NCBI GenBank assembly: GCA_000990945.1
Contig: LBQR01000022.1
Location: 1 to 41,013 of the forward strand
From: Candidatus Moranbacteria bacterium GW2011_GWF2_35_54
GTDB lineage: Bacteria; Patescibacteriota; Minisyncoccia; Moranbacterales; UBA9337
Direction of reading: 5' to 3'
DNA length: 41,013 nt
Of this stretch, positions 30,270 to 39,536 are shown piece by piece. The position numbers were made by a program, and so were the translations under genes. Below the pieces are notes generated by a model, which made no database searches, was not told the origin of the DNA, and was given only the letters and a program-made list of their open reading frames with translations. Position 1 is the stretch's first letter. Each line of letters opens with the position of its first letter.

Positions 30270-30638
30270 CTAATTTATAATTTTGAATCCGCCAATCATT
30301 GGCAATTCTTTCATTTCTCCCTTAGCGGCATTGATAAGACCAATAATTGCAAATACAAAAATTGCTATTGTACCCAAAGGTAAAATTAGAAACCATCCAA
30401 TAATAGGAATAATAGCGCCAACTACATTAACTGCAATAGCTCCAATTAGCAAAATTAATTGCTGATTTGCATGAAATTTTGCAAAAGGGCTATTCTTAGC
30501 ATCTGTTACCAAAGGAATGAAAAACAATATAGGAATAATATATCCGATAATCGCCATTGCTTTGTTTTGATTGACATCATTATTGGCAGTTGGTTCTACT
30601 TTAACTTCAGTTGTTTCGTTTGTTTTATTTTCTTCCAT
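30270..30638 (-). CDS. DUF4870/Tic20-like membrane protein
   Basis: FIPLVTDAKNSPFAKFHANQQLILLI, GLINAAKGEMKELPMIG. Confidence 0.82.
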   Translation of the reverse strand: MEENKTNETTEVKVEPTANNDVNQNKAMAIIGYIIPILFFIPLVTDAKNSPFAKFHANQQLILLIGAIAVNVVGAIIPIIGWFLILPLGTIAIFVFAIIGLINAAKGEMKELPMIGGFKIIN

Positions 30639-30685
30639 AGTGCACCTCCCTTCTTATTTATTTTATTATACACACGTTATCTTTA

Positions 30686-31330
30686 TTATTTATTTAAATT
30701 CTCTAGAATTTTTTGTTGCGATTTAAGCATTTCACATTGGTCTGAAAATTTGATATCGTCAGGAATTGAAAAATCTACATCACCAGCATCTTCACAATTA
30801 AGATTTTCTGCGCCTGATAAAGCATCCACAAAATTATCATCATCCTTGTCCGGAGATGCCTCGCCATCAGCTTCTTTGGTTGCTTCATTCTTGATATCCA
30901 AGCTATTAATACAATCCATAGCCATCTTTGTCCCAACCTTTTGCCCGGCTGACCAACTGTACATCACATCTCCATCAAAAACGGACACAGTTTTCATTTG
31001 CCCCAAATTAACTTCCGTTTTATATTTTTCTCCTTGCGCATAAGTAGTTACCTCCGTAGCTCCATTTTCATCACTTATCTTGTACGTGCACTTCATTTTC
31101 TTTCCTTTAGAAATAGAATTTTTAAGTTTTTCCATCATCCCGCCTTTATTTTCTCCAGTGTCTTCTTTCGGCAAACTCTCTGCTGATTCTTCAGCTAATT
31201 TCAAATCAACCTGCTCGCCACTATCGATTTTTTCATTTTTCCCGCAACCCGCCAAAACTGCTATCAAAAATAAACCACCCAAAATTAAGCTTACTTTTTT
31301 CATATTTTTGTATCTATTAATTAACTTCAT
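30686..31330 (-). CDS. Hypothetical lipoprotein
   Basis: Lipobox LIAVLAGC; likely start 31303. Confidence 0.72.
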   Translation of the reverse strand: MKLINRYKNMKKVSLILGGLFLIAVLAGCGKNEKIDSGEQVDLKLAEESAESLPKEDTGENKGGMMEKLKNSISKGKKMKCTYKISDENGATEVTTYAQGEKYKTEVNLGQMKTVSVFDGDVMYSWSAGQKVGTKMAMDCINSLDIKNEATKEADGEASPDKDDDNFVDALSGAENLNCEDAGDVDFSIPDDIKFSDQCEMLKSQQKILENLNK

Positions 31331-31352
31331 TGTAACACAGCCTCATTTAAAA

Positions 31353-31928
31353 TCAATTAAATAGCTCACCAATTATCTTATCTCTATTTATCTGGCTTTT
31401 TGAGGAATAAGTTATTATTTTTATTCTATCATCACTTATTTTTTCTTCTGTTTCTCTAATAACTTTAACAACTTCACCTTGTTTTAATTTATCAATCTTA
31501 TTCAATATCACGATAAAATCAATTTCTTCCGCTTTTAGTAAATCCACCATTTCCAAATCAAAATCCTGTATTCCCGCTTTGGCATCCACAATTAAGACAA
31601 CTTTTTTATGTTTTATTTCTGAATAAGTCAAATACCAAATTATCATTTTTCTAATTTTTTCTCTTTGTTTTCCCGGAGTTTTGGCATAACCATATCCAGG
31701 CAAATCCACAAAATAAACTTTTTGATCAATAAGAAAAAAATTTATTTGCTGGGTTCTTCCTGGCGTTGAGCTTGAACGAGCCAAGCTTTTATTTCCCACC
31801 AAAGAATTCAACAGTGTAGATTTCCCCACGTTGGAGCGGCCCACAAAGGCAATTTGGGCTTTGGTGTCATTAATAATATCATTTGTTCCTACTATTCCCC
31901 TCACAAATTGGGCATTGCGTATATTCAT
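31353..31928 (-). CDS. engB: Ribosome biogenesis GTPase YsxC/EngB
   Basis: IAFVGRSNVGKSTLLNSLVG, STPGRTQQINFF, FVDLPGYGYA, ILNKIDKL. Confidence 0.97.
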   Translation of the reverse strand: MNIRNAQFVRGIVGTNDIINDTKAQIAFVGRSNVGKSTLLNSLVGNKSLARSSSTPGRTQQINFFLIDQKVYFVDLPGYGYAKTPGKQREKIRKMIIWYLTYSEIKHKKVVLIVDAKAGIQDFDLEMVDLLKAEEIDFIVILNKIDKLKQGEVVKVIRETEEKISDDRIKIITYSSKSQINRDKIIGELFN

Positions 31929-31929
31929 A

Positions 31930-31964
31930 AGCTTAGTTATTAGGTTTTAGTTTACAGTTTTTAG
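31930..31964 (-). repeat. Heptamer array next to engB start
   Basis: AGCTTAG TTATTAG GTTTTAG TTTACAG TTTTTAG. Confidence 0.6.
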
Positions 31965-31978
31965 ATATATCTTACATA

Positions 31979-32018
31979 TTAGCACGTTAGTATATTAACA
32001 TTTCAGCATTAAAACATT
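31979..32018 (-). repeat. Octamer array upstream of engB
   Basis: TTAGCACG TTAGTATA TTAACATT TCAGCATT AAAACATT. Confidence 0.75.
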
Positions 32019-32030
32019 TTAAATCAGTCA

Positions 32031-32173
32031 GCGTCTTCGCGATGCATAAATTATCTCCAAAGATGATTTTTGCCGCGGCGATCCAGTATTTAATTTGACC
32101 TTAAGCTATTTGAATTTAATTACTGGACTGCCACGCAAATTCTGAGTACAGAATTTACTCGCAGAGACGAAGA
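32031..32173 (+). repeat. Dispersed element related (inverted) to 1568-1708
   Basis: GCGATCCAGTATT...ACTGCCACGCAAATTCTGAGTACAGAATTTACTCGCA matches the reverse complement of the 1584-1660 region. Confidence 0.65.
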
Positions 32174-32264
32174 AAATAATTTATCATTCCCAAAATCCTA
32201 AATTTTCATATTCCCCTGCTTTCAATTCGTAATTTCGTAAAAATTCGTACTTCGTAGAGAATCC

Positions 32265-34955
32265 CTATAGTTCTCCCCAATTCTTACCTATTTTAACATC
32301 TACTGTCAACGGCACAGACAAAGGATAAACCTTTTCCATAATTTCTTTAGTTTTTTTGGCTACTTCCGGTGCTTTATCTTCATCAACTTCTAAGATAATT
32401 TCATCGTGAATTTGTAAAATAATTTTCACTGCTTCGTTATTTTTATAATATTCATAAACTTTAATCATCGCCAATTTCATAATATCAGCCGCTAAGCCTT
32501 GGATAGGCATATTGATAGCCATTCTTTCAGCTGCTGATTGAACCATAAAATTAGGAGAATTTATTTCAGACAAATATCTCCGTCGGCCTGTCTCCGTTTC
32601 GACAAACTCATCTTTTTTAGCAGATTCTTTGGTATTTTTGATAAATTGAGCTACTTGTGAAAAATTTTCCATATATTCATCAATGAATTTCTTGGCCTCT
32701 GCTCTTGAAATATTGGCTGATTGAGCAAAACCGAATGTTCCCATTCCATAAATAATTCCAAAATTCAGAGCTTTGGCTTCCTGCCGCATCTTTTTGGTTA
32801 CCTTGGAAATAGTAGTATTATTCACTTCCATGGCTGTCTTGGTATGGATATCCTCTCCTGCCCAAAAAGCTTCTTTCATCTTTTTGTCGTTGCTCATATG
32901 AGCCATTACTCGCAAGTCAATCTGAGAATAATCGGCCGATACGAAAACTTTTTCCTCCTCAGCTTCAAAAGCCACGCGAATAATTTTTCCAATATCACTT
33001 TTAATCGGAATATTTTGTAGGTTAGGATTTTCTGAAGAAAGTCGGCCCGTAGCCGCTACCTCTTGTTTAAATGTAGTATGAATTCTCCCATCTTCTTTTA
33101 TGAGCAAAGGAATATTATCCAAGTAAGTCGTTTTTAGTTTAAACAATTCTCGATAAGTTTCTATTTTTTCGATTATTTCATGTGTGCCTTTTAATTTTTC
33201 CAATTCTGGAGCCGCAGTTGAATAACCGGTTTTATTTTTCTTAATTCCCTCTGCGGGTAACTTCAGATCTTCAAAAAGAATTATACTTAATTGCTGAGTA
33301 GAATTAACATTAAAACTTTTCCCCGCTAATTCTTGAATTTTTTTCTCCAAATGTTCCAGCTGAACACTTATTTTTTCGCTAATCCCTTTAAAGATTATTT
33401 CATTGATTTTTATTCCGTTAATTTCCATCTCCGCTAAAATTTCTGCCAGTGGCATCTCTATTTTTTCAAAAACATTTTTCAAATTTTTAGTTTGAGAGTA
33501 ATCTTTTTGATTAACCGAAATCTCCTCGATTTTTTTAGCTAAAATTCCTTTTAATTTCCATATATAGTCAACCTTCTGGCATAATTTTTTAGCCTCTTCT
33601 TCTCGCGAAAAACCCATTAAACTTATTTGACCTGTTCCTTTATCATTGAATTCTTCGCCTAATTCCGCCAAAATCAACCTCTCTAGCTCTATTTTTTCTC
33701 CTGATTGCAACAAATAATCAGCCAACATCACATCAAAAGCAAGACCTCGCAAGCTGATATTTTTAATCTTAAAAAATTTATACTCATTTTTTAAATTCCA
33801 ACCTGTTTTCTTGATATTTTCGTCCTCTAAAATAGATTTTAATTTTTCCAAATTTCCTTTATTAATCTCCAATGAATAAGCTCGACCAGTCTTCCAAGAA
33901 AAAGCGATTTCGTTTTCTCTGATACTAAGCGCTATTTCTTTTTCTTTTTTCAGTTCCTTTACAAAATCATCAACTTCACTATCTTTTAGAACCTGATATT
34001 TAAAATCTTTTACACCAATTTTATTTTTTTCTTTCCCACTATCCGGCTTGCTTTCGCCCCCTTGTAAACGTTTAATTAAACTATAAAAACCCAACTCTTG
34101 AAAAAGATTAACCAGGGTTTGCCTATCAAAATCATGCGTCTGACAAGCCTCTAGTTTAAATTCAAAGGGCACGTCAATTTTAATTGTGCCCAGTTCCTTG
34201 GAGGTAAAAGCTAACATTTTATCTTTTTCCAATTTTTCTTTTATCGCTCCTTTGATATTCGTAAGATTTTTATAAACTCCTTCTAATGTTTGGTATTCTT
34301 TGAGCAAAGTTATGGCGCCTTTTTCGCCAATACCTTTTACCCCCGGGATATTATCGCTAGCATCTCCGCGAAGTCCTTTATAATCTTTAAGTTGCTCTGG
34401 CGTCAATCCTCCATATCTAGTCGTCACAGCCTCTCGATCATATAAAACAGCTTTACTCAAGCCACGACTCATTGTATATACTTTAATTTTATCATCAACC
34501 AACTGCAAAGTATCCATGTCCCCAGTAACAATTACAACTTCTATATCATCTGTGAACTGTGAACCAGAAACTGAGAACTTCTTGGCGATTGTTCCAATCA
34601 TATCATCGGCTTCAAAACCTTCTTTTTCATAAATTGGAATATTGAAAGTTTTGACCACTTCTTTTACTCTTTCAATTTGACTATACAATTCATCCGGTGC
34701 TTTTGCGCGAGTAGCTTTATAATCTTCAAATTGATCATGCCTGAAAGTCGGGCCTTTTAAATCAAAAGTAGCCACGATATACTCGGGCTTAAATTTATCA
34801 ATTACTGCCAAGAGTGTTGAAGCAAAACCATACACCGCATTAACCAGCTCACCTTTTTTGGTAGTAAAAGGTGGCAAAGCATGAAAAGACCGATGGATTA
34901 TCGCATTTCCATCCAATAGCACTATTCTCTTATTTTTTTCTTGATTGTTTTTCAT
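32265..34955 (-). CDS. polA: DNA polymerase I
   Basis: 5'-3' exonuclease N-terminus; polymerase motifs AATGRLSSENPNLQNIP, VSADYSQIDLRVMAHMS, KALNFGIIYGMGTFG, LQIHDEIILEV. Confidence 0.98.
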   Translation of the reverse strand: MKNNQEKNKRIVLLDGNAIIHRSFHALPPFTTKKGELVNAVYGFASTLLAVIDKFKPEYIVATFDLKGPTFRHDQFEDYKATRAKAPDELYSQIERVKEVVKTFNIPIYEKEGFEADDMIGTIAKKFSVSGSQFTDDIEVVIVTGDMDTLQLVDDKIKVYTMSRGLSKAVLYDREAVTTRYGGLTPEQLKDYKGLRGDASDNIPGVKGIGEKGAITLLKEYQTLEGVYKNLTNIKGAIKEKLEKDKMLAFTSKELGTIKIDVPFEFKLEACQTHDFDRQTLVNLFQELGFYSLIKRLQGGESKPDSGKEKNKIGVKDFKYQVLKDSEVDDFVKELKKEKEIALSIRENEIAFSWKTGRAYSLEINKGNLEKLKSILEDENIKKTGWNLKNEYKFFKIKNISLRGLAFDVMLADYLLQSGEKIELERLILAELGEEFNDKGTGQISLMGFSREEEAKKLCQKVDYIWKLKGILAKKIEEISVNQKDYSQTKNLKNVFEKIEMPLAEILAEMEINGIKINEIIFKGISEKISVQLEHLEKKIQELAGKSFNVNSTQQLSIILFEDLKLPAEGIKKNKTGYSTAAPELEKLKGTHEIIEKIETYRELFKLKTTYLDNIPLLIKEDGRIHTTFKQEVAATGRLSSENPNLQNIPIKSDIGKIIRVAFEAEEEKVFVSADYSQIDLRVMAHMSNDKKMKEAFWAGEDIHTKTAMEVNNTTISKVTKKMRQEAKALNFGIIYGMGTFGFAQSANISRAEAKKFIDEYMENFSQVAQFIKNTKESAKKDEFVETETGRRRYLSEINSPNFMVQSAAERMAINMPIQGLAADIMKLAMIKVYEYYKNNEAVKIILQIHDEIILEVDEDKAPEVAKKTKEIMEKVYPLSVPLTVDVKIGKNWGEL

Positions 34956-35031
34956 ATATCTTAAGTATAATCATATTTCACAAATAATACAAAAAGTCTT
35001 ATGTAAAGATATTTTTTGTTTTCATATTAGC

Positions 35032-35238
35032 CTAGGCACGCACCTCGATTCCGAAATTGATAGAGCCCAGGCTCTGAAATGCGCCTGCTCTATCGGCAGG
35101 AATTGAGAGGAGAAATTCAGACCGTTTACTTAAATCTTTAACTGCAATCCCCCATTTTTCCGCTGCGTTTAGCGCTGAGCGCAAATCTCCTCTACTCTTG
35201 AATTTCAAAGTGCATTTTTTCCTATCATCTTTTACCAT
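35032..35238 (-). CDS. Small hypothetical protein (68 aa)
   Basis: Strong SD GGGAGGG upstream of ATG. Confidence 0.6.
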   Translation of the reverse strand: MVKDDRKKCTLKFKSRGDLRSALNAAEKWGIAVKDLSKRSEFLLSIPADRAGAFQSLGSINFGIEVRA

Positions 35239-35286
35239 TTTTCAGACCCTCCCAATTCATAGGTTAAGGTTTGCAAAAAATATTTT

Positions 35287-35565
35287 TTATATCTCCAACC
35301 ATTCTGCCTCAAATTTTCCAGCCATACCTCTATATGGGTGACAGAATCTTTCAAACATATTATCTGGAATCACGATTGTCCAAGGAACTACATCATTTTC
35401 TTTTTTCACATCTACATATAAAATTTCCCATGGAATTCTCCAAATGGTATCCACCCAGTGAAGTGCGTTCATATGAGTATCTCCATCTTCAAACTGAAGA
35501 ATGCAGATACCTTTGGGTTTTCCCAAGTACTCCCATTGTAATTCTGTGATGTTATTTTGCATCAT
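35287..35565 (-). CDS. Small hypothetical protein (92 aa)
   Basis: Strong SD GAGGAGG just upstream of ATGATG; soluble Trp-rich composition. Confidence 0.65.
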   Translation of the reverse strand: MMQNNITELQWEYLGKPKGICILQFEDGDTHMNALHWVDTIWRIPWEILYVDVKKENDVVPWTIVIPDNMFERFCHPYRGMAGKFEAEWLEI

Positions 35566-35675
35566 CTTCCTCCTCTATACACTTAAAATACCAACAGTTA
35601 ACTACACAATTAATTAAATTTTATCACTCTCAATCTATCATTCTTTTAAAAACTCCGCAATGAAACATCGTCATA

Positions 35676-35723
35676 TTAACATGAAAACATTAAAATAATT
35701 TAACAATATAGCCATTTAACAAT
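35676..35723 (-). repeat. Degenerate octamer array variant
   Basis: TTAACATG AAAACATT AAAATAAT TTAACAAT ATAGCCAT TTAACAAT. Confidence 0.5.
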
Positions 35724-36527
35724 TTATTTTTCCAATTCAATCCCCTCAATCACCACATCCTGAGTCGGATGATCTTTTTCATTAATCCGCACTTTTTCTA
35801 TTTTCTCTACTACATCCATACCCTCAATCACTTCTCCGAAATTAGTATGCTTGCCATCCAGATGCGGAGTTGAGTCAGCAGTTACAATAAAAAATTGCGA
35901 TCCATTGGTATCTTTACCGCTATTAGCCATCGCTAGCGAGCCTTTAATTAATTTATGCTGATTAACTTCATCTCTAAATGCATAACCTGGACCACCCACT
36001 CTATCGTCATCCCAATTTCCGTCTTTGGAGTTAGGATCGCCCCCTTGGATCATAAATCCGCTAATTACGCGATGAAATTTTGTTTCATTATAAAAACCGC
36101 TCTCGGCTAATTTAATAAAATTTCCTACTGCCATTGGAGCTTCGGATGGATAAAATGTAACTTTTATATCTCCCTGATTAGTTTTAATAGTGGCTTTAGT
36201 GTATTTATTAGTATAATTTAATAACTCTTTTTCTATATCTGTCTTTTCTGTTACGACGGGAGCGGTTTCTTTTTTTAGTTTTTCCTCTTTTAATCGCATC
36301 TCGTAATCTGCTTGGTTAACTGCTTGCTCCAATTGTTGCATTTCACTGTCTCCCTTGGCTGCTTGAGAACCTTTTGCATAATCTTCTTTTACATTTATCT
36401 TGTTTAGAGGATTAACTTTTCCATTATTTCCGTTTAAATCGTCTTTTGGAGTAATAAAATTACATCCGCCAAGAAAGAAAGGGACTGAGGTAATTACTAA
36501 AAATAATTTTATCTTTTCATTTAACAT
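35724..36527 (-). CDS. Cyclophilin-type peptidyl-prolyl isomerase, lipoprotein
   Basis: Lipobox-like FFLGGC; ATIKTNQGDIKVTFYPSEAPMAVGNFIKLAESGFYNETKFHRVISGFMIQGGDP. Confidence 0.95.
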   Translation of the reverse strand: MLNEKIKLFLVITSVPFFLGGCNFITPKDDLNGNNGKVNPLNKINVKEDYAKGSQAAKGDSEMQQLEQAVNQADYEMRLKEEKLKKETAPVVTEKTDIEKELLNYTNKYTKATIKTNQGDIKVTFYPSEAPMAVGNFIKLAESGFYNETKFHRVISGFMIQGGDPNSKDGNWDDDRVGGPGYAFRDEVNQHKLIKGSLAMANSGKDTNGSQFFIVTADSTPHLDGKHTNFGEVIEGMDVVEKIEKVRINEKDHPTQDVVIEGIELEK

Positions 36528-36533
36528 ATTTGT

Positions 36534-36974
36534 TCAAATAACACTTATTTTTCTACTTTTTTCATCTACTATTTCAAAATTTATCCAAATTGAATACTCG
36601 GGCAAAATATCTTTTATTTTTTCCGGCCATTCTACCAAAACAATATTTTGTTTATCCTTAATTATTTCCTCCCAGCCTAAATCTAAAATATCTTTGCTTC
36701 CTACTCGATAAGTATCGATATGATAAATACTTTTTAAATTTAAAACATTCTTTTTTATCGCGTATTGTTTCATCACCACAAAAGTCGGACTAGTTAACGC
36801 CCCTTCTGCGCCAAGTTCTCTCAAAAATCCTTGAGAAAAAGTAGTTTTTCCTGCGCCCAAATCACCCTTTAAGCAAATAACCTCTCCACCTTTGCAATTA
36901 CTTGCCATTTTCTTTCCCAAATCCCTGGTTTCATCGGCACTATTCGTAATCATTTCTCTTAAGTCATTTAGCAT
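36534..36974 (-). CDS. tsaE: tRNA threonylcarbamoyladenosine biosynthesis ATPase TsaE
   Basis: LKGDLGAGKTTFSQGFLRELG, TSPTFVVMKQY, IYHIDTYRV, VLVEWPEK. Confidence 0.95.
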   Translation of the reverse strand: MLNDLREMITNSADETRDLGKKMASNCKGGEVICLKGDLGAGKTTFSQGFLRELGAEGALTSPTFVVMKQYAIKKNVLNLKSIYHIDTYRVGSKDILDLGWEEIIKDKQNIVLVEWPEKIKDILPEYSIWINFEIVDEKSRKISVI

Positions 36975-37007
36975 ATTAGTATTTTAGCACGTTAATATAT
37001 TAACATT
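36968..37007 (-). repeat. Octamer array overlapping tsaE start codon
   Basis: TTAGCATA TTAGTATT TTAGCACG TTAATATA TTAACATT. Confidence 0.78.
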
Positions 37008-37026
37008 AAAGCAAACATCTGACGTG

Positions 37027-37191
37027 TGTCATCTCGACTAAATAAATTTCTGTACTCGGAAGTTTATGCATGGAGAGATCTCAAACTTAATAATTTAGCA
37101 TACATTAAGAGATTCCTCCACTTCCAAATCTTTGAGTACAAAGATTTGTCCGGCCCGCTTCGACAAGCTAGCGAGGCGAGTCGGAATGACA
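37027..37191. repeat. Dispersed inverted-repeat element (TGTCATCTCGA...TCGGAATGACA)
   Basis: Two internal hairpins: TAAATTTCTG-TACT-CGGAAGTTTA and CAAATCTTTG-AGTA-CAAAGATTTG. Confidence 0.7.
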
Positions 37192-37203
37192 GCCCCACTT
37201 TAT

Positions 37204-37239
37204 AAACTTTAAGAACTTTACAAACTTTAAAAACTTTCA
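37204..37239. repeat. Nonamer array x4
   Basis: AAACTTTAA GAACTTTAC AAACTTTAA AAACTTTCA. Confidence 0.75.
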
Positions 37240-38778
37240 TCATTCATTCTTAAACCGATATTGTATACTCTCGGCAATATGCATTGGTAAAATTTCTTTC
37301 TCCTGAGATAAATCCGCGATAGTGCGAGCTATTTTAATTAGGCGATAATAAGAACGAGCGCTCAACCCCATTTTAATAACCGCGCTTTTCAATAATACCA
37401 AAGAATCACCCGTCAAAGGACAAAAAGTTTTTATTTCATTAGATGACATTTCACTATTTGTTATTTTACTTGAATCTTTAAATCTTTCTTTTTGAATTTG
37501 CCGGGCTATTTCTATTCTAGCCCTTATTTCAGCGCTGCTTTCCCCAGAATTTTCTTCTTGAAGCTTATCAAATTTTAACCGAGGAACTTCAATTTGCAAA
37601 TCTATTCTGTCTAAAATTGGTCCGGATATTTTCCGCTGATAATTTACTATTTGAGAAGGTGAGCAAGAGCACATTTTTTCAGGATCAGTTGCATTACCGC
37701 ACGGACATGGATTCATGGCGGCTACCAAAGTAAAACAGGCTGGAAAACTAAGAGTGCCTTTGGCTCGAGAAACTGTCACTACTCCATCTTCCAAAGGTTG
37801 GCGCAAATTTTCCATTACATTTTTAGGAAATTCTGCAAATTCGTCTAAAAATAAAACTCCACGGTGAGACAAACTTATCTCTCCCGGCTTAGGATAGCTC
37901 CCTCCTCCTACGAGAGAAATAGCACTAGCGCTATGATGAGGCGAGCGAAATGGCCGCTGGGTTATCAGAGGATTGCTCTTGGGCAAATTACCTGAAATTG
38001 AAAATATTTTTGTAATTTCTAGCGCTTCAGGCAGGGTTAACTCGGGCAAAATTGAAGCCATAGCTTTAGCTAAGAGAGTTTTGCCACTTCCGGGAGGACC
38101 ATTCATTATGATATTGTGTCCGCCGGCTGCCGCAATTTCTAAAGCTCGCTTAGCATGCTCTTGCCCCTTGATATGAGACATATCTATTAAAAATTCACTT
38201 TTTTTGAATAAGGCTTCTTGATCAATTTGAGGAAAAGGTTCAATAATTTTCTCTCCAATTAAATGAGCACATAAATCATGTAAAGTACCAATAGGAATTA
38301 CGTCTATCCCATCAACCACGCTGGCTTCTCTGGCGTTTTCTAGCGGGACATAAATTTGGGTGAAATTTTTTCTTTTAGCCATAAGTGCTATAGGTAAAAC
38401 TCCTTGCACGCAGCGAGCACTTCCATCCAATGATAGTTCTCCGATAAAAATTTTATCTTTAAAGTTAAAATTTATTTGACCAGTAGCTAAAAGAAATCCC
38501 AGCGCAATCGGAATATCATAAATAGGACTATTTTTAGGCAAATCAGCTGGTGCCAAATTAACGGTTATCCTACCACATTGATGCGGAGGCTTAAATCCAC
38601 TATTTTTTATGGCACTGCTTACCCTATCTCTAGATTCTTTAATGGAAGTGTCTGGAAGCCCCACAATAGTAAAATTATGCAAGCCCTGACTGAGAGTATC
38701 CACTTCAACTTCTACTATTTCGCTATCCAGTCCGATAGTCGCGGCTGAAAAAACTTTTGAAGACATTTTAATTTTCAA
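37240..38778 (-). CDS. YifB/ComM-type Mg-chelatase-like AAA+ ATPase
   Basis: GLPDTSIKESRDRVSSAIKNSGF, GPPGSGKTLLAKAMASILP, RPFRSPHHSASAISLVGGG, CPCGN. Confidence 0.96.
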   Translation of the reverse strand: MKIKMSSKVFSAATIGLDSEIVEVEVDTLSQGLHNFTIVGLPDTSIKESRDRVSSAIKNSGFKPPHQCGRITVNLAPADLPKNSPIYDIPIALGFLLATGQINFNFKDKIFIGELSLDGSARCVQGVLPIALMAKRKNFTQIYVPLENAREASVVDGIDVIPIGTLHDLCAHLIGEKIIEPFPQIDQEALFKKSEFLIDMSHIKGQEHAKRALEIAAAGGHNIIMNGPPGSGKTLLAKAMASILPELTLPEALEITKIFSISGNLPKSNPLITQRPFRSPHHSASAISLVGGGSYPKPGEISLSHRGVLFLDEFAEFPKNVMENLRQPLEDGVVTVSRAKGTLSFPACFTLVAAMNPCPCGNATDPEKMCSCSPSQIVNYQRKISGPILDRIDLQIEVPRLKFDKLQEENSGESSAEIRARIEIARQIQKERFKDSSKITNSEMSSNEIKTFCPLTGDSLVLLKSAVIKMGLSARSYYRLIKIARTIADLSQEKEILPMHIAESIQYRFKNE

Positions 38779-38850
38779 ATATTACACGCCTCTAAATATT
38801 AACTTAATTAAGCAATTAATTGTTACTTTTGTTTTAAATCTAGAGCTACC

Positions 38851-38885
38851 ACAAATCTACAAATCTGTTACAAATCTACAAATCT
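38851..38885. repeat. Octamer repeat ACAAATCT x4 (2+2)
   Basis: ACAAATCT ACAAATCT GTT ACAAATCT ACAAATCT. Confidence 0.85.
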
Positions 38886-39053
38886 CGCAGGAAATAAGTT
38901 CTTTTCACATTTGTAAATTTGTAGTTGATTTGCCTGTCTCGCTCTGGCTTGCCAAGACGGGTGGATTCGTGGGAGAAAAGCTAGAGTTATAATCAGAAAC
39001 CCAATTAATGCCTGGAGTAAGTCAAAATATTAATGTGCGCAACACCTGCTTAT

Positions 39054-39470
39054 TTAAGAATTACTTTTAAAACTTTTCATTATAATTATTATAGCACCAA
39101 TTGTGATAAAAATATCGGCCAGATTAAAAACGGAAAAGAAATTCAAGTCAATAAAATCTATTACGCACCCATAATTATATCGATCAATAAGATTAGCCAC
39201 AGCTCCGCCTAAGATAAAAACAATTCCAATTTTATTTAGGACAAAATTTTCAAATTTTATTTTCTCCAAAAGATAAAGCAACGCTAATAAAAAAATAACA
39301 GCTACGATAAAATAAAAAAACCAACTGGGGAATAGAAAACCGAAAGATATTCCTGGATTACAAATATAAAATCCGTCATTATGACGGATTAAATATTTAG
39401 ACAATTGGTCGCCTACTGCTAGAAAAGAAATTAAAAAAATAAAATTGTATTTTTTGATTATTTTTTTCAT
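39054..39470 (-). CDS. lspA: Lipoprotein signal peptidase
   Basis: GDQLSKYLIR, GGAVANLIDRYNYGCVIDFIDL, VFNLADIFITIG. Confidence 0.94.
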   Translation of the reverse strand: MKKIIKKYNFIFLISFLAVGDQLSKYLIRHNDGFYICNPGISFGFLFPSWFFYFIVAVIFLLALLYLLEKIKFENFVLNKIGIVFILGGAVANLIDRYNYGCVIDFIDLNFFSVFNLADIFITIGAIIIIMKSFKSNS

Positions 39471-39536
39471 TCTCTTATTTTTTCTATTCGAGTTATCGGG
39501 GTGTTATTCGTATCATTAGAGTCGCATTACGGAAGT

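Noticed and set aside
30459-31043. 194-aa plus-strand ORF
   Set aside because: Antisense to the DUF4870 and lipoprotein genes; no coding-like features.
35271-35549. Plus-strand 92-aa ORF
   Set aside because: The minus-strand ORF over the same region has a strong SD site and better composition.
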